Shown: positions 38,367 through 48,407 of the stretch, piece by piece
How positions within the stretch are numbered: the first letter of the stretch is position 1
Layout: each line of letters begins with the position of its first letter
NCBI GenBank assembly: GCA_945888625.1
Contig: CAMDAH010000009.1
Span: 1-64,000, forward strand
Source: Chryseobacterium gleum
Lineage (GTDB): Bacteria; Bacteroidota; Bacteroidia; Flavobacteriales_D; Crocinitomicaceae
Reading direction: 5' to 3'
Length of the DNA: 64,000 bases
Notes under the pieces: generated by a model
The model's input: only the letters and a program-made list of their open reading frames with translations
Told to the model about the DNA's origin: nothing
Database searches by the model: none
Made by a program: the position numbers and the translations under genes

Positions 38367-40772
38367 ATGAAGAAAATAGTTTTTTTAGCATTTATCATTC
38401 TCTTTGTGGGATGGTCTTATGCGCAAAAAACAATTCAAGTGATCGATATGGCTACTTACCAACCTGTAGCCAATGTGCTTGTCTCAAAAAGTGATAAATC
38501 AGCTGTCTTTGGAAAAACAGATGAAAAAGGGGAGATTGAATTAATAATTAGATCAACAAATTTTTTATTTACTCACCCCGATTATCTCTCGAGTGTATAT
38601 TCAATAGAAGAGATAGAAAGTTCGAAATACAGGGTATTTATCAATCAAAATATAAATTCTTTTGAAGAAATTGTGGTTTCAGCAAGCAAATTCGAAGAAA
38701 AGAAAAAAGATGTCGCGCAAAAAATTCAAGTACTTCGCGCTGCTGAGATTGCTTTTCAAAACCAAAGTTCAACAGCTGATGTTCTAGCGAATTCAGGTAA
38801 TGTCATGGTGCAAAAAAGTCAGTTGGGAGGAGGAAGTCCAATTATCCGTGGATTTGAAACGAACAAAGTACTGATGGTAGTGGATGGAATTCGAATGAAC
38901 AATGCCATTTATCGTGGAGGTCATTTACAAAATATCGTAACGCTCGACAATTCAATCATGGATCGGGTAGAGGTGGTATTTGGTGCCGGTTCTGTTGTAT
39001 ATGGTTCTGATGCCTTAGGTGGTGTTATGAATTTTACAACCAAAAGTCCAACACTTAGCACAACTGATGAACTATTAGTAAAAGCATCCGCTTTTACGCG
39101 TTATTTTTCTGCCGCAAGTGGATATTCAGCTCATGCGAATGTTTCATTTGGTACTAAGCGTTTTGGTTCATTAACTTCTTTTACCTATTCTAACTATGGT
39201 GATCTTCGACAAGGTGCAATTAGAAGTCCATATGTAGGAAATTTTGGTTCCAGACCTTGGTATTCGGCAACTTTTAACGGGGTCGATTCGATGGTTATGA
39301 ATGCGGATACTAATGTGCAGGTAGGTTCAGGATACACGCAATATGACGTATTACAAAAATTTACTTTTAAGCAAAATGAGGTCATTACGCATAAATTGAA
39401 TTTTCAATTATCTAATTCTGGTGATGTTCCTCGTTATGACCGTTTGACTCAAATGAGTGGTGCTAATCCAAAGTTTGCAACATGGAATTATGGTCCTCAA
39501 AAAAGATTATTGGCAGCCTATACGCTTGAATTCACAAAGAAAAACAAGTTATTTGATCAAGGCCGTGTGATTTTAGCCTATCAAGCCATTGAAGAAAGTC
39601 GGATATATCGAAAATTCAATACTGTTTGGGAAAATCACAATATAGAAAATCTCGATATCTTTACTTTAAATGCTGATTTCGCTAAAAAAATGAATAAGCA
39701 TGAATTTCGCTACGGAGCGGATGCCTATTTCAACAAAGTAAATTCTACAGCTTTTGCTACTAATGTTGCTGTTGATACTTCAACAGCGATCGGCACGCGC
39801 TATCCAGATGGTGGTTCTTCTATGTGGTCTGCGGCCGCATATGCAACGCACACTTGGGAAGTTAGTGATAAATTTATTATCAACGATGGTCTACGTTTTT
39901 CCTATGTGGGCTTGAATGCTAATTTTACTGATAAATCTTATTTTCCATTTCCATTTAATAGTATCACCCAAAACAATAGTGCTTTTAATGGAAATCTAGG
40001 ATTTGTTTATCTTCCAGCAAAAACATGGAGAATTACAGGTAATCTTTCTACTGGATTTAGAGCGCCAAATGTGGATGATTTAAGTAAAGTTTTTGAATCG
40101 GTTCCAGGAAGTGTAGTTGTTCCAAATCCTACCTTAAAGGTGGAATACACGCTTAATGGCGAATTGGGAATTTCAAAGGAAATTATGTCCGGATTACGCG
40201 TAAATGTGAATGTTTATTATACGCGATTGACAAATGGGTTGATGACACAAAACAGCCAGTTTCAAGGAGCTGATTCGATTATGTATGACGGTCAATTAAG
40301 TCAAGTTATGTCAACTGTTAATGCTGGAAAAGCCTACATCTATGGTATAGAAGGAGCACTTGCTGGACAAATCAACAAATACATTTCAGTCTTAGGAACC
40401 GTGAATTACACTAAAGGTCGAATTGCAACTGATTCAGTTCCTTATCCTTTAGATCATATTCCACCCGTTTTCGGAAAGTTCAGTGTTATTTCTGCTGTTA
40501 ATCGATTAAGAACTGAGATCTTCGTGAATTATGCAGGATGGAAGCGAGTTGTTGATTACAATATGATTGGAGAGGATAATTTTGCCTATGCAACTGCTGA
40601 TGGAATGCCTTCCTGGTTTACTTTAAATGCACGGGTATCCTATTCGATCACAAAAGCTATTAGTTTTCAGGTCGCTTGTGAGAACATCTTAGATCAAAAT
40701 TACCGTCAGTATGCTTCCAACATATCGGCACCAGGCAGGAATTTTATTCTAACGCTTAGGGGAAGTTTCTAA
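38367..40772 (+). CDS. TonB-dependent outer-membrane receptor with carboxypeptidase-like N-terminal domain
   Basis: The 801-residue receptor has a signal peptide (MKKIVFLAFIILFVGWSYAQ). A CarboxypepD-regulatory-like domain covers about 22-105, the plug domain about 115-215 contains SPIIRGFETNKVLMVVDGIR and GSDALGGVMNF, and a 22-stranded barrel ends in NFILTLRGSF. VDGIRMNNAIYRGGHLQN in the plug resembles haem or siderophore receptors, so haem or iron uptake is a guess. No adjacent TonB, ExbB or SusD gene is visible. Confidence 0.92.
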   Translation: MKKIVFLAFIILFVGWSYAQKTIQVIDMATYQPVANVLVSKSDKSAVFGKTDEKGEIELIIRSTNFLFTHPDYLSSVYSIEEIESSKYRVFINQNINSFEEIVVSASKFEEKKKDVAQKIQVLRAAEIAFQNQSSTADVLANSGNVMVQKSQLGGGSPIIRGFETNKVLMVVDGIRMNNAIYRGGHLQNIVTLDNSIMDRVEVVFGAGSVVYGSDALGGVMNFTTKSPTLSTTDELLVKASAFTRYFSAASGYSAHANVSFGTKRFGSLTSFTYSNYGDLRQGAIRSPYVGNFGSRPWYSATFNGVDSMVMNADTNVQVGSGYTQYDVLQKFTFKQNEVITHKLNFQLSNSGDVPRYDRLTQMSGANPKFATWNYGPQKRLLAAYTLEFTKKNKLFDQGRVILAYQAIEESRIYRKFNTVWENHNIENLDIFTLNADFAKKMNKHEFRYGADAYFNKVNSTAFATNVAVDTSTAIGTRYPDGGSSMWSAAAYATHTWEVSDKFIINDGLRFSYVGLNANFTDKSYFPFPFNSITQNNSAFNGNLGFVYLPAKTWRITGNLSTGFRAPNVDDLSKVFESVPGSVVVPNPTLKVEYTLNGELGISKEIMSGLRVNVNVYYTRLTNGLMTQNSQFQGADSIMYDGQLSQVMSTVNAGKAYIYGIEGALAGQINKYISVLGTVNYTKGRIATDSVPYPLDHIPPVFGKFSVISAVNRLRTEIFVNYAGWKRVVDYNMIGEDNFAYATADGMPSWFTLNARVSYSITKAISFQVACENILDQNYRQYASNISAPGRNFILTLRGSF

Positions 40773-40804
40773 TTTAAGGGTAAAAACTTAAAAAGAATTT
40801 TTTG

Positions 40805-41188
40805 TTATTTTAAAAATTGAATAGAAAGTGGGTAGGGGTATAGTTCTTTGTTCGCTGCTTTAATAGCACCAATTATCGCAAAAATTACAGCAATAATACC
40901 TAAAGTAATTAAAGCAAAGATACCAACGATTAGAAGTATAAGTACAGCGCTAATTGAAATATAAATATAGAATGAAATCATCCAATTAAGAATATTTTTT
41001 CCGTGTTGATCAATGATTGAAGACTTATCTTTATTTGTTGCCCACATGATTATTGGTAATGCAATTCCACCAAAAGGCACGATTATACCTGCAAATTGAG
41101 AGAGGTGCATCAGCATGCAATAAGAATATAAATCCATGTTCCAAGGACGAAAATCAGGATCGTTTTCTATGATTTCAGAAAGTTTCAT
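40805..41188 (-). CDS. DUF4870-domain membrane protein
   Basis: The 127-residue membrane protein has three hydrophobic segments and the DUF4870 pattern: an N-terminal acidic start, LSQFAGIIVPFGGIALPIIMW, IDQHGKNILNWMISFYIY and a C-terminal glycine-rich hydrophobic span. Proteins of this kind are widespread with no assigned biochemical role. Its stop is 32 bp past the convergent TonB receptor stop, and its promoter faces the SIMPL gene divergently. Confidence 0.9.
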   Translation of the reverse strand: MKLSEIIENDPDFRPWNMDLYSYCMLMHLSQFAGIIVPFGGIALPIIMWATNKDKSSIIDQHGKNILNWMISFYIYISISAVLILLIVGIFALITLGIIAVIFAIIGAIKAANKELYPYPLSIQFLK

Positions 41189-41278
41189 ATTTTTATTTTT
41201 TTAACCACATAAATATAAATATAAAAATTTAAGTTGCTTGTTTTAAAAATTCAATTAAATTTATTAAAATTAATTTAT

Positions 41279-42019
41279 ATGGATTTTCTTAAAGCAAATT
41301 TTAAAAGTTTAATAATTACCTTTTCAGTAATAATTACAGGTTACATTTTAGGAAAATCATACCTTTCTAAAGGAAAAGCTGATCCAACAATTAGTGTTAC
41401 TGGTTTAGGTGAAACCACATTTAATTCCGACTTGATAGTTTGGCGTGCCGATTTCTCGCGTAAAAATAGTACCTTAAAAGATGCATATTCTGAATTGAAT
41501 GCTGATTTAAGAAGTGTTAAAGACTATTTCAAAAAGAAGGGCATTAATACCAAGGATGTTATTTTCGAAGCAGCGGATATTCAAAAAGAGTATTACAACG
41601 AATACGACGATAACGGTAATGTTAGATCCTCTATTTTTTCAGGATATAAATTAACACAAAGCATGAAAATTCAATCTGACAATGTCGACCTTATTGAAAA
41701 AACATCGCGCGAAGTTTCTGAGTTAATTGATGCAGGTATTGAATTAAATTCAAATGCCCCCGAGTATTATTACACAAAATTGGCTGAACTTAAATTATCA
41801 ATGATTGAACAAGCCACCAAGGATGCATTTAATCGGGCTCAGAAAATTGCGGAGAATGGTGGGGGAAGTTTGGGTAACTTAAAAAGTGCCGATATGGGTG
41901 TGTTTCAAATTACAGCAGAAAATTCTGCCGAAGACTTTGAATGGGGTGGTAGTTTTAATACGTCATCAAAACGAAAGACGGCTAATATCACCATGCGCTT
42001 GAAGTATGAGATTGATTAA
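41279..42019 (+). CDS. SIMPL-domain (DUF541) protein
   Basis: The 246-residue protein starts at ATG 41279 with one N-terminal membrane anchor (residues about 10-25), probably uncleaved. The SIMPL domain begins DPTISVTGLGE and continues through ADFSRKNSTLKDAYSELNADL and KKGINTKDV to a C-terminal KTANITMRLKYEI. The family (YggE, LcfB-like) is periplasmic or surface and of uncertain role in oxidative stress or outer-membrane organisation. It stands alone, with a candidate terminator right after its stop. Confidence 0.88.
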   Translation: MDFLKANFKSLIITFSVIITGYILGKSYLSKGKADPTISVTGLGETTFNSDLIVWRADFSRKNSTLKDAYSELNADLRSVKDYFKKKGINTKDVIFEAADIQKEYYNEYDDNGNVRSSIFSGYKLTQSMKIQSDNVDLIEKTSREVSELIDAGIELNSNAPEYYYTKLAELKLSMIEQATKDAFNRAQKIAENGGGSLGNLKSADMGVFQITAENSAEDFEWGGSFNTSSKRKTANITMRLKYEID

Positions 42020-42047
42020 GTTAAATCAATCTAAATCAATCTTTATT
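42010..42047 (+). terminator. Candidate terminator between convergent genes
   Basis: The 8-bp palindrome GATTGATT (42010-42017) / AATCAATC (42024-42031) with a 6-nt loop contains the SIMPL stop codon. AAATCAATCT is repeated directly at 42023-42032 and 42033-42042, followed by a T-rich tract (TTTATTTTTT). The stem is A/T-rich and weak. Confidence 0.35.
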
Positions 42048-42834
42048 TTTTAGTAACGTATTTACCTGTTTTGGGTAGATAAAAGAATTTAAAAAGCGTT
42101 TCTTGCTTTTTTGCTGCAGTGATTATTGGCTCATAGATGAATAAATCTGCTTTTTTTGGAATAACGCCTATCCGACCTTTTGAAATGACTATATCTTTTG
42201 ATTCGCTGTAGCTTCCTGTTTCGTAATTAAAAATAAAAGATTCTTCGTTAGGTGTTCCCAATCCATCAAAATTTTTCCATTGAAAAATGCGCAAAGGAGT
42301 ATGGTTGTTAATGGTGTAAAAATCCTTGTAGCTTGCATTTCGAATCCTAAAATCAATGAGCACATCTTTAAAGGACGGAGAACTGATATTTTCAAATTTC
42401 ACTTGTAGTGGGAGCATGGCTGATGAGGGAACTGCAAGAGGTGGGGAAATTAAATTCAAACCGCCATCGAAATAAAAGAAATAGTTGTAATTACCCATGA
42501 AAGCTAGCTCGGCACGTTTAGCAGGGTTGCTTGATTTATTCGCTTCATCCAAGGCATATTGATAACGATTCACCAAAATAATAGCATCAATTTTATCGTC
42601 TCCATCTAAGTTTTCTTTGTGAATACTTAGGGTGTATTTTTCTGTTGCAGGGATACGTAATTGTGCCTCTACATGTCTTCTAGCATATTCAGCTAGGTCA
42701 TTGCTATTCGGTAATTCATTTTCCGAAATAACATGTTCTAACTTTTTTTGGTCGTCTTTACACGAAAAAAAAATTACTATCGTCGAAAGGAGTAAATAGA
42801 TCACTTTATTAGCGAATATTTTTTTTTTAATCAT
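42043..42834 (-). CDS. Lipoprotein of unknown function
   Basis: The 263-residue protein begins at ATG 42834 (MIKKKIFANKVIYLLLSTI) with a lipobox ending FFSC at about residue 23. The mature part contains DGDDKIDAIILVNRYQY, an acidic Asp-rich segment of the kind that binds calcium in secreted proteins, and beta-strand-like stretches (FFYFDGGLNLISPP, FKDVLIDFRIRNASYKDF). No enzyme signature is visible. Its start is 1 bp downstream of the cmk stop, so it probably shares the cmk transcript. The 29 codons upstream in the same frame lie within cmk and are rejected. Confidence 0.8.
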   Translation of the reverse strand: MIKKKIFANKVIYLLLSTIVIFFSCKDDQKKLEHVISENELPNSNDLAEYARRHVEAQLRIPATEKYTLSIHKENLDGDDKIDAIILVNRYQYALDEANKSSNPAKRAELAFMGNYNYFFYFDGGLNLISPPLAVPSSAMLPLQVKFENISSPSFKDVLIDFRIRNASYKDFYTINNHTPLRIFQWKNFDGLGTPNEESFIFNYETGSYSESKDIVISKGRIGVIPKKADLFIYEPIITAAKKQETLFKFFYLPKTGKYVTKK

Positions 42835-42835
42835 G

Positions 42836-43522
42836 CTACTGAATAAGTTGTTTAATAAGGTCGAGTGCAAATTGTAATTGTTCCGCTCTACTAAGGTTTG
42901 AATTATCAAGCTCAATAGCATCTTGCGCCTTTTTTAGTGGACTTATCTCCCTCGTAGTATCTAGGAAATCGCGTTCTTCTAAATTTGCTTTAATGGATGA
43001 TAAAGTAATCGCTGGATCTTTTAAAATGAGCTCTTTGTAGCGCCTCTGTACCCGTATCATTGGATCGGCAGTAATAAAAAGTTTGATATCTGCATTCGGA
43101 AATACAACTGTCCCAATGTCTCTTCCGTCCATGATTACGCCACCAAATTCGCCAAGTTTTTGTTGGGTTTTTACGAGTTTCGAACGCACTTCCTCAACAA
43201 TAGCAATTTTGGAAACGATGGCTGCGACTTCAGGTTTTCTAATTTCATCAGAAATAAGCACTCCGTTAAGAAATAAATCACTCTCGGATTTCTCCAAATT
43301 ATAGACAAACGTTAAATTAATGTTGTCTAGGTGTTGTATTAGTCGTGTGGTATCGGGTTCGCCGTGGATTAAAAGATTGTTTTTCAAGACATAATAGGCA
43401 ACGCCTCTATACATGGAGCCGGAATCAACAAATAGATAATTTAACGCCTTTGCTAAATCTTTTGCTAAAGTGCTCTTACCACACGAAGAAAAACCGTCAA
43501 TGGCGATCGTTAATTTTTTCAA
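42836..43522 (-). CDS. cmk: Cytidylate kinase
   Basis: The 228-residue (d)CMP kinase transfers phosphate from ATP to CMP and dCMP. Walker A GFSSCGKSTLAK is at residues 10-21, SMYRGVAYYVL is an NMP-binding region, and MDGRDIGTVVFPNADIKLF with the LID arginines RRYKEL completes the family set. The start is ATG 43522. The lipoprotein gene follows after 1 bp, an unusual pairing; uvrA lies upstream on the same strand at 43 bp. Confidence 0.95.
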   Translation of the reverse strand: MKKLTIAIDGFSSCGKSTLAKDLAKALNYLFVDSGSMYRGVAYYVLKNNLLIHGEPDTTRLIQHLDNINLTFVYNLEKSESDLFLNGVLISDEIRKPEVAAIVSKIAIVEEVRSKLVKTQQKLGEFGGVIMDGRDIGTVVFPNADIKLFITADPMIRVQRRYKELILKDPAITLSSIKANLEERDFLDTTREISPLKKAQDAIELDNSNLSRAEQLQFALDLIKQLIQ

Positions 43523-43565
43523 AACGTTGTTTTATCTTTCAAAAATAGGAATTACAAATGATTAA

Positions 43566-46358
43566 TTAGAAAGCTATGACTGGTCGAGCAATTTTTTCCT
43601 TAATAAATTGTCCGGTTGAATTATCTTTCAATAAAGCAAGCGACTCTGGTGTTCCGGAGAATAATAGATTCCCTCCTTTTTCTCCTCCTTCAGGGCCAAG
43701 ATCAATCAGGTAGTCGGCACATTTTAAGACTTCCACGTTGTGCTCGATTACAAAGATAGAATGGCCTTTTTGAATTAATGCATTGAAGGCGATTAAAAGT
43801 TTTTCAATATCGTAAAAGTGTAAGCCAGTGGTGGGTTCGTCGAAAATAAATAGGGTTGGTGCAGTACTTCCTTTTGAAAGAAATGAAGCCAGTTTTATGC
43901 GTTGTGCTTCACCACCACTCATTGTGCTAGATGATTGTCCCACTTTCAAATAACCAAGCCCAATATCAATTAAGGGTTTCATTTTTTCAGCTATTTTTTG
44001 CTCTATTCTGTCTTTCGAAGTAGCGAAAAAAGTATACGCATCTTCAAGGTTCATTTCGAGTAACTCATGGATATTTACACCGCGATACAGGACCTCTAAA
44101 GTTTCGGTTTTGTAGCGTTTTCCTTTGCATGTTTCACATGGTAGTTCGATATCAGCCATAAATTGCATGCCTACCGTTAATATTCCCTCCCCCTCGCACA
44201 TTTCGCAACGGCCTCCTTCTACGTTAAAACTAAAAAAACCAGGTTTGTAAGCTCGAATTTTAGCCAAAGGTTGACGCGAATAAAGTTCTCGAATATCATC
44301 AAAGGCTTTAACGTAGGTGATAGGATTGCTCCGCGTGGATTTTCCAATGGGATTTTGATCGATAAATTCGATGTTTTTAATGCCGTCAAGGTCGCCAGTG
44401 AGGGAGTCAAATCCAACATTTAATTGACTTGTAAGACCTAAATACGACCGGAAAGCGGGATACACAATTTCTTTTATTAAAGTAGATTTCCCCGAGCCAG
44501 AAACACCACTTATGCATACAAGTGAATTTAAAGGCAGGTCTACATTTATATTTTTTAGGTTGTTTTTACGGGCTCCTGAAATTGTTATTTTGTTTTTTGA
44601 CGTTCTTCTCTTTAAAGGAAGTGGAATACTTTTCTTTTCCGTGAGGTAATCAGCTGTTAGACTATTTTTGGCTTTTGTAAGATCTTTAAAGCTTCCCTGA
44701 AATACAACTTCACCACCGTATTGCCCAGCAAATGGACCTATATCAATAATGGAATCCGCTGCTTTCATAATTTCTTCCTCGTGTTCCACAATGATAACAG
44801 TATTACCGAGCTCAGTTAAATTTCGTAGCACGGTAATTAATCGGGCTGTATCAATCGGATGTAGACCAATAGAGGGTTCATCTAAAACATAAATAGAACC
44901 GACCAAACTACTTCCAAGTGCGGTGGCTAAATTAATTCTTTGTGACTCCCCACCCGATAGGGTATTTGCAGCTCTATTTAAGGTTAAGTATCCTAATCCC
45001 ACATTTTTTAGAAACGCCAATCGTTGTATAATTTCAGGAAGAATGCGTTTACTTACCACGCTATCCGCTTCCTTTAACTGAAGGTGGCTGAATACAGCAT
45101 GACATTTTTCTATAGGGAGAAGTACGATGTCTTGGATTGAATAATTATTAATTTTAACATAACTGGCATCGCCTCGTAATCGCGTACCCTTGCATTCAGG
45201 ACATTCGGTTTGACCTCTATATCGTGAGAGCATCACCCGATATTGAATTTTATAGGTTTGGGTTTCAATAAATTTAAAAAATTTATTTAGGCCCATAAAG
45301 TGGGCGTTTCCCTTCCATAACAAGTTATATTCGTCGTTGCTCAATTCACTCACTGGTCGATGAATAGGAAAGTTAAATTTATTGGCATTGTAGATTAATT
45401 GCTGTAAATATTCGCCCATTACCTCGCCTTTCCAAGGTACGATAGCCCCCTCGTAAATACTCAAACTTCGATTGGGAAAAACTAGATTTTCATCAATACC
45501 CAAAACTTTCCCATATCCTTCACATGTTTTACATGCGCCAAATGGATTGTTGAAAGTGAAAAAGTGAACGCTGGGCATTTGAAATGTTATCCCATCGAGT
45601 TCAAATCGATTATTAAACCAAGCGATGCTGTTTTCCTCGATAGACAATAGTCCACAGGTTCCCTTACCTTCGTCGAACGCAAGTTGGATAGAGTCGATAT
45701 AGCGTGCATCGTTCTGCTCATTACCTTTTTCAATAATAATTCGATCAATCACAAGTAAGGCGTCATTTAAAGTCGATTTTGCAGCGTTAAAATCGCTTAA
45801 ATTGATTATATTATTATTGATGTAGATGCGGTTAAATCCTTGATTTATTAATTTTTGAATGATAACTTCAGGACTTGCCTTGTCGAGGTGAGCAATAGGG
45901 CAGACGATGGCCAACCGTTGTTTATCTTTGGCCTTACTTAACGCCTGCAATACATCTTGTGGAACGTGTTTCTTTACTTTTTCATTGGAGACCGGCGAGA
46001 TTGTTTCACCAATTTTTGAAAATAATATTTTTAGATAATCGTATATTTCTGTTGTTGTGCCAACTGTTGACCTTGGATTACTAGTAATTACTTTTTGTTG
46101 TATAGCGATACTTGGTGCAATTCCCTTAATGTAGTCCGTTTCAGGTTTATTCAGTTTTCCTAAAAATTGCCTTGCATAGGATGACATACTTTCAATAAAA
46201 CGTCGCTGTCCCTCGGCAAAGATGGTGTCGAACGCCAAAGATGATTTTCCAGATCCCGAAACTCCGGTGATAACTGTCAGCTCTTTGTGATTGATGGTAA
46301 GATCAATATTTTTTAAATTGTGAACTCGCGCTCCTTTAATTTCAATTTTTGTTTTCAC
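43566..46358 (-). CDS. uvrA: Excinuclease ABC subunit A
   Basis: The 930-residue UvrA finds helix-distorting DNA damage and loads UvrB. Two ABC modules are complete: Walker A GVSGSGKSSLAF and GVSGSGKSTLIKE; signature TLSGGESQRINLA and MSGGEAQRIKLA; and zinc-finger cysteine pairs CKTCEGYG, CPECKGTR, CEMCEGEG and CETCKGKR. Length matches the family. It is transcribed towards cmk. No uvrB or uvrC is seen in the window. Confidence 0.97.
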   Translation of the reverse strand: MKTKIEIKGARVHNLKNIDLTINHKELTVITGVSGSGKSSLAFDTIFAEGQRRFIESMSSYARQFLGKLNKPETDYIKGIAPSIAIQQKVITSNPRSTVGTTTEIYDYLKILFSKIGETISPVSNEKVKKHVPQDVLQALSKAKDKQRLAIVCPIAHLDKASPEVIIQKLINQGFNRIYINNNIINLSDFNAAKSTLNDALLVIDRIIIEKGNEQNDARYIDSIQLAFDEGKGTCGLLSIEENSIAWFNNRFELDGITFQMPSVHFFTFNNPFGACKTCEGYGKVLGIDENLVFPNRSLSIYEGAIVPWKGEVMGEYLQQLIYNANKFNFPIHRPVSELSNDEYNLLWKGNAHFMGLNKFFKFIETQTYKIQYRVMLSRYRGQTECPECKGTRLRGDASYVKINNYSIQDIVLLPIEKCHAVFSHLQLKEADSVVSKRILPEIIQRLAFLKNVGLGYLTLNRAANTLSGGESQRINLATALGSSLVGSIYVLDEPSIGLHPIDTARLITVLRNLTELGNTVIIVEHEEEIMKAADSIIDIGPFAGQYGGEVVFQGSFKDLTKAKNSLTADYLTEKKSIPLPLKRRTSKNKITISGARKNNLKNINVDLPLNSLVCISGVSGSGKSTLIKEIVYPAFRSYLGLTSQLNVGFDSLTGDLDGIKNIEFIDQNPIGKSTRSNPITYVKAFDDIRELYSRQPLAKIRAYKPGFFSFNVEGGRCEMCEGEGILTVGMQFMADIELPCETCKGKRYKTETLEVLYRGVNIHELLEMNLEDAYTFFATSKDRIEQKIAEKMKPLIDIGLGYLKVGQSSSTMSGGEAQRIKLASFLSKGSTAPTLFIFDEPTTGLHFYDIEKLLIAFNALIQKGHSIFVIEHNVEVLKCADYLIDLGPEGGEKGGNLLFSGTPESLALLKDNSTGQFIKEKIARPVIAF

Positions 46359-46440
46359 CGGTGCAAAGGTACGAGTTGAAGATAAAATTTGAGGTGTAAG
46401 TATTTTTTTTTATACTTTTAAAAAATCAAAAAACATAATA

Positions 46441-48381
46441 ATGGACTTTCGAGCCTTGTTTCGTAAGAAAAAAGTAGAGGATATTTTGCGACAAGTAGCT
46501 ACTCAGCAAGCTTCTGACGGCCATGATGGTTTAGGCAAACATTTAAAGGTAAGGGATTTAACAGCTTTTGGAATTGCAGCAATTATTGGCGCGGGTATTT
46601 TTAGCACTATAGGAAATGCGAGTGCGGAGGGCGGTCCTGCAGTTATTTTTTTATTCTTGTTTACTGCTGTTGCTTGTGGTTTTGCTGCCTTTGCCTATGC
46701 TGAATTTGCCTCTATGGTACCAGTTTCAGGAAGCGCTTACACCTATTCCTATGTTGCTTTTGGGGAAATTATTGCATGGATAATTGGCTGGGCACTTATC
46801 ATGGAATACGCGATTGGAAATATAACTGTTGCCATTTCTTGGAGTGATTATTTTACTAATATGATTGAAGGAATTCATATTGAACAATTTGGTTTACGTG
46901 GAATTTATTTGCCTGAATGGATAAAGATGGATTATTTATCGGCATCAAAAGGTTTTCAGCAAGCTACTTCGCTCATGGAAGGAGGAAAGCCATTTGAATT
47001 ATTAGCCCCTAATTTACAAATGGCACACCTTGCTTGGGTTAGCGCTCCTACGTTTTTTGGGTTTCATTTAATTGCTGATATTCCCGCATTGTTTATTATT
47101 GTTTTGATCACTTGGTTGGTTTATCGTGGTATTAAAGAGAGTAGAAATGCGTCAAATTTAATGGTGGTCGTTAAATTGGCGATTATATTATTGGTCATTG
47201 GTGTGGGTATTTTTTATGTCGATACAAAAAATTGGTCGCCGTTTGCACCAAATGGAATTGGGGGAATTTTAAAAGGTATTTCAGCTGTATTTTTTGCTTA
47301 TATCGGTTTTGATGCTATTTCTACGACGGCTGAAGAATGCGAAAACCCACAACGTGATTTACCGAGGGCCATGATGTGGTCCATTATAATTTGTACGGTC
47401 CTTTACATCGTAATTGCACTCATTTTAACCGGCATGGTTTCTTACGATAAATTGGCTGTAGGTGATCCTCTTGCCTTTGTGTTTGAGGAATTAAATTTAC
47501 AACGCATGTCGGGCATAATTTCTATCAGCGCCGTGGTAGCAATGGCTTCGGTATTGCTTGTTTTTCAAATGGGGCAGCCAAGAATTTGGATGAGTATGAG
47601 CCGAGATGGGTTACTTCCTAAACGTTTTTCTAAAATTCATCCGAAATATAAAACACCGTCTTTCGCCACAATAGTTGTTGGTTTTGTGGTGGCTGTACCA
47701 GCACTATTCATGAATTTAACCATGGTAACGGACTTATGTAGCATTGGTACTTTATTTGCCTTTGTGCTAGTTTGTGGTGGGGTTTTGGTCCTTCAAAATA
47801 AACCCGATATTCCACGAGGGAAATTTAAAACGCCATACGCTAACGGAAAATATTTTATGCCATTGTTACTATGTATTTCGTTGGTAATACTAATTACGAA
47901 GTACAAAACAGAGACGATTCATTTTGTTCTTAATCAATCGGATTTAAAAACGACGAGTGAACTTCTGATTCAGTTAAGTCCGAAAGAGGCAGCAGCAGTC
48001 AAGAATCGTTTACTTCGAATAAACGCTAAAGAAATGTCGCGAGTGGGGGGTGATATTGAGGCTTATTATTCTGAAATGAGCCCAAACCGTGTAAGCGGGG
48101 AGTTGCGTTTTTTAGACAAGCCAACTTCTTTTTTTGTGAACAGCGGTTGGACGCACTTTTTTCCTAAGTTGCCCTCTTGGATTTTTATTGTATTTACTTT
48201 TTTTATTACTGTAATGGCGGTATTAAGAAACTTATCCTTGATACCTACACTCGGATTGCTATCGTGTCTTTATATGATGAGTCAAATAGAGTTACGAAAT
48301 TGGATATACTTTACTGTTTGGTTATTAATAGGTTTGGTTATTTATTTTCTGTACGGAAGGAAAAAATCGAAATTGAATTGA
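46441..48381 (+). CDS. APC-superfamily amino acid permease with a large soluble insertion
   Basis: The 646-residue transporter has about 12-14 membrane helices and the APC (CAT-type) N-terminal pattern FGIAAIIGAGIFSTIGNAS. Features include YIGFDAISTTAEECENPQRD and FQMGQPRIWMSMSRDGLLPK, close to cationic amino acid transporters. An unusual block of about 80-85 residues, roughly 485-565 (HFVLNQSDLKTTSELL to RFLDKPTSFF), is not membrane-like and interrupts the C-terminal helices. It could be a regulatory or periplasmic domain. No adjacent gene hints at the substrate. Confidence 0.9.
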   Translation: MDFRALFRKKKVEDILRQVATQQASDGHDGLGKHLKVRDLTAFGIAAIIGAGIFSTIGNASAEGGPAVIFLFLFTAVACGFAAFAYAEFASMVPVSGSAYTYSYVAFGEIIAWIIGWALIMEYAIGNITVAISWSDYFTNMIEGIHIEQFGLRGIYLPEWIKMDYLSASKGFQQATSLMEGGKPFELLAPNLQMAHLAWVSAPTFFGFHLIADIPALFIIVLITWLVYRGIKESRNASNLMVVVKLAIILLVIGVGIFYVDTKNWSPFAPNGIGGILKGISAVFFAYIGFDAISTTAEECENPQRDLPRAMMWSIIICTVLYIVIALILTGMVSYDKLAVGDPLAFVFEELNLQRMSGIISISAVVAMASVLLVFQMGQPRIWMSMSRDGLLPKRFSKIHPKYKTPSFATIVVGFVVAVPALFMNLTMVTDLCSIGTLFAFVLVCGGVLVLQNKPDIPRGKFKTPYANGKYFMPLLLCISLVILITKYKTETIHFVLNQSDLKTTSELLIQLSPKEAAAVKNRLLRINAKEMSRVGGDIEAYYSEMSPNRVSGELRFLDKPTSFFVNSGWTHFFPKLPSWIFIVFTFFITVMAVLRNLSLIPTLGLLSCLYMMSQIELRNWIYFTVWLLIGLVIYFLYGRKKSKLN

Positions 48382-48407
48382 AAACGGAAAATTAGAAAGG
48401 TGAAGAA

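Noticed and set aside
42836-43522. Cytidylate kinase as a partner of the viperin system
   Set aside because: Viperin loci sometimes carry CMP-kinase-like genes, but this is a normal core cmk nearly 40 kb away next to uvrA, so a functional link is not supported.
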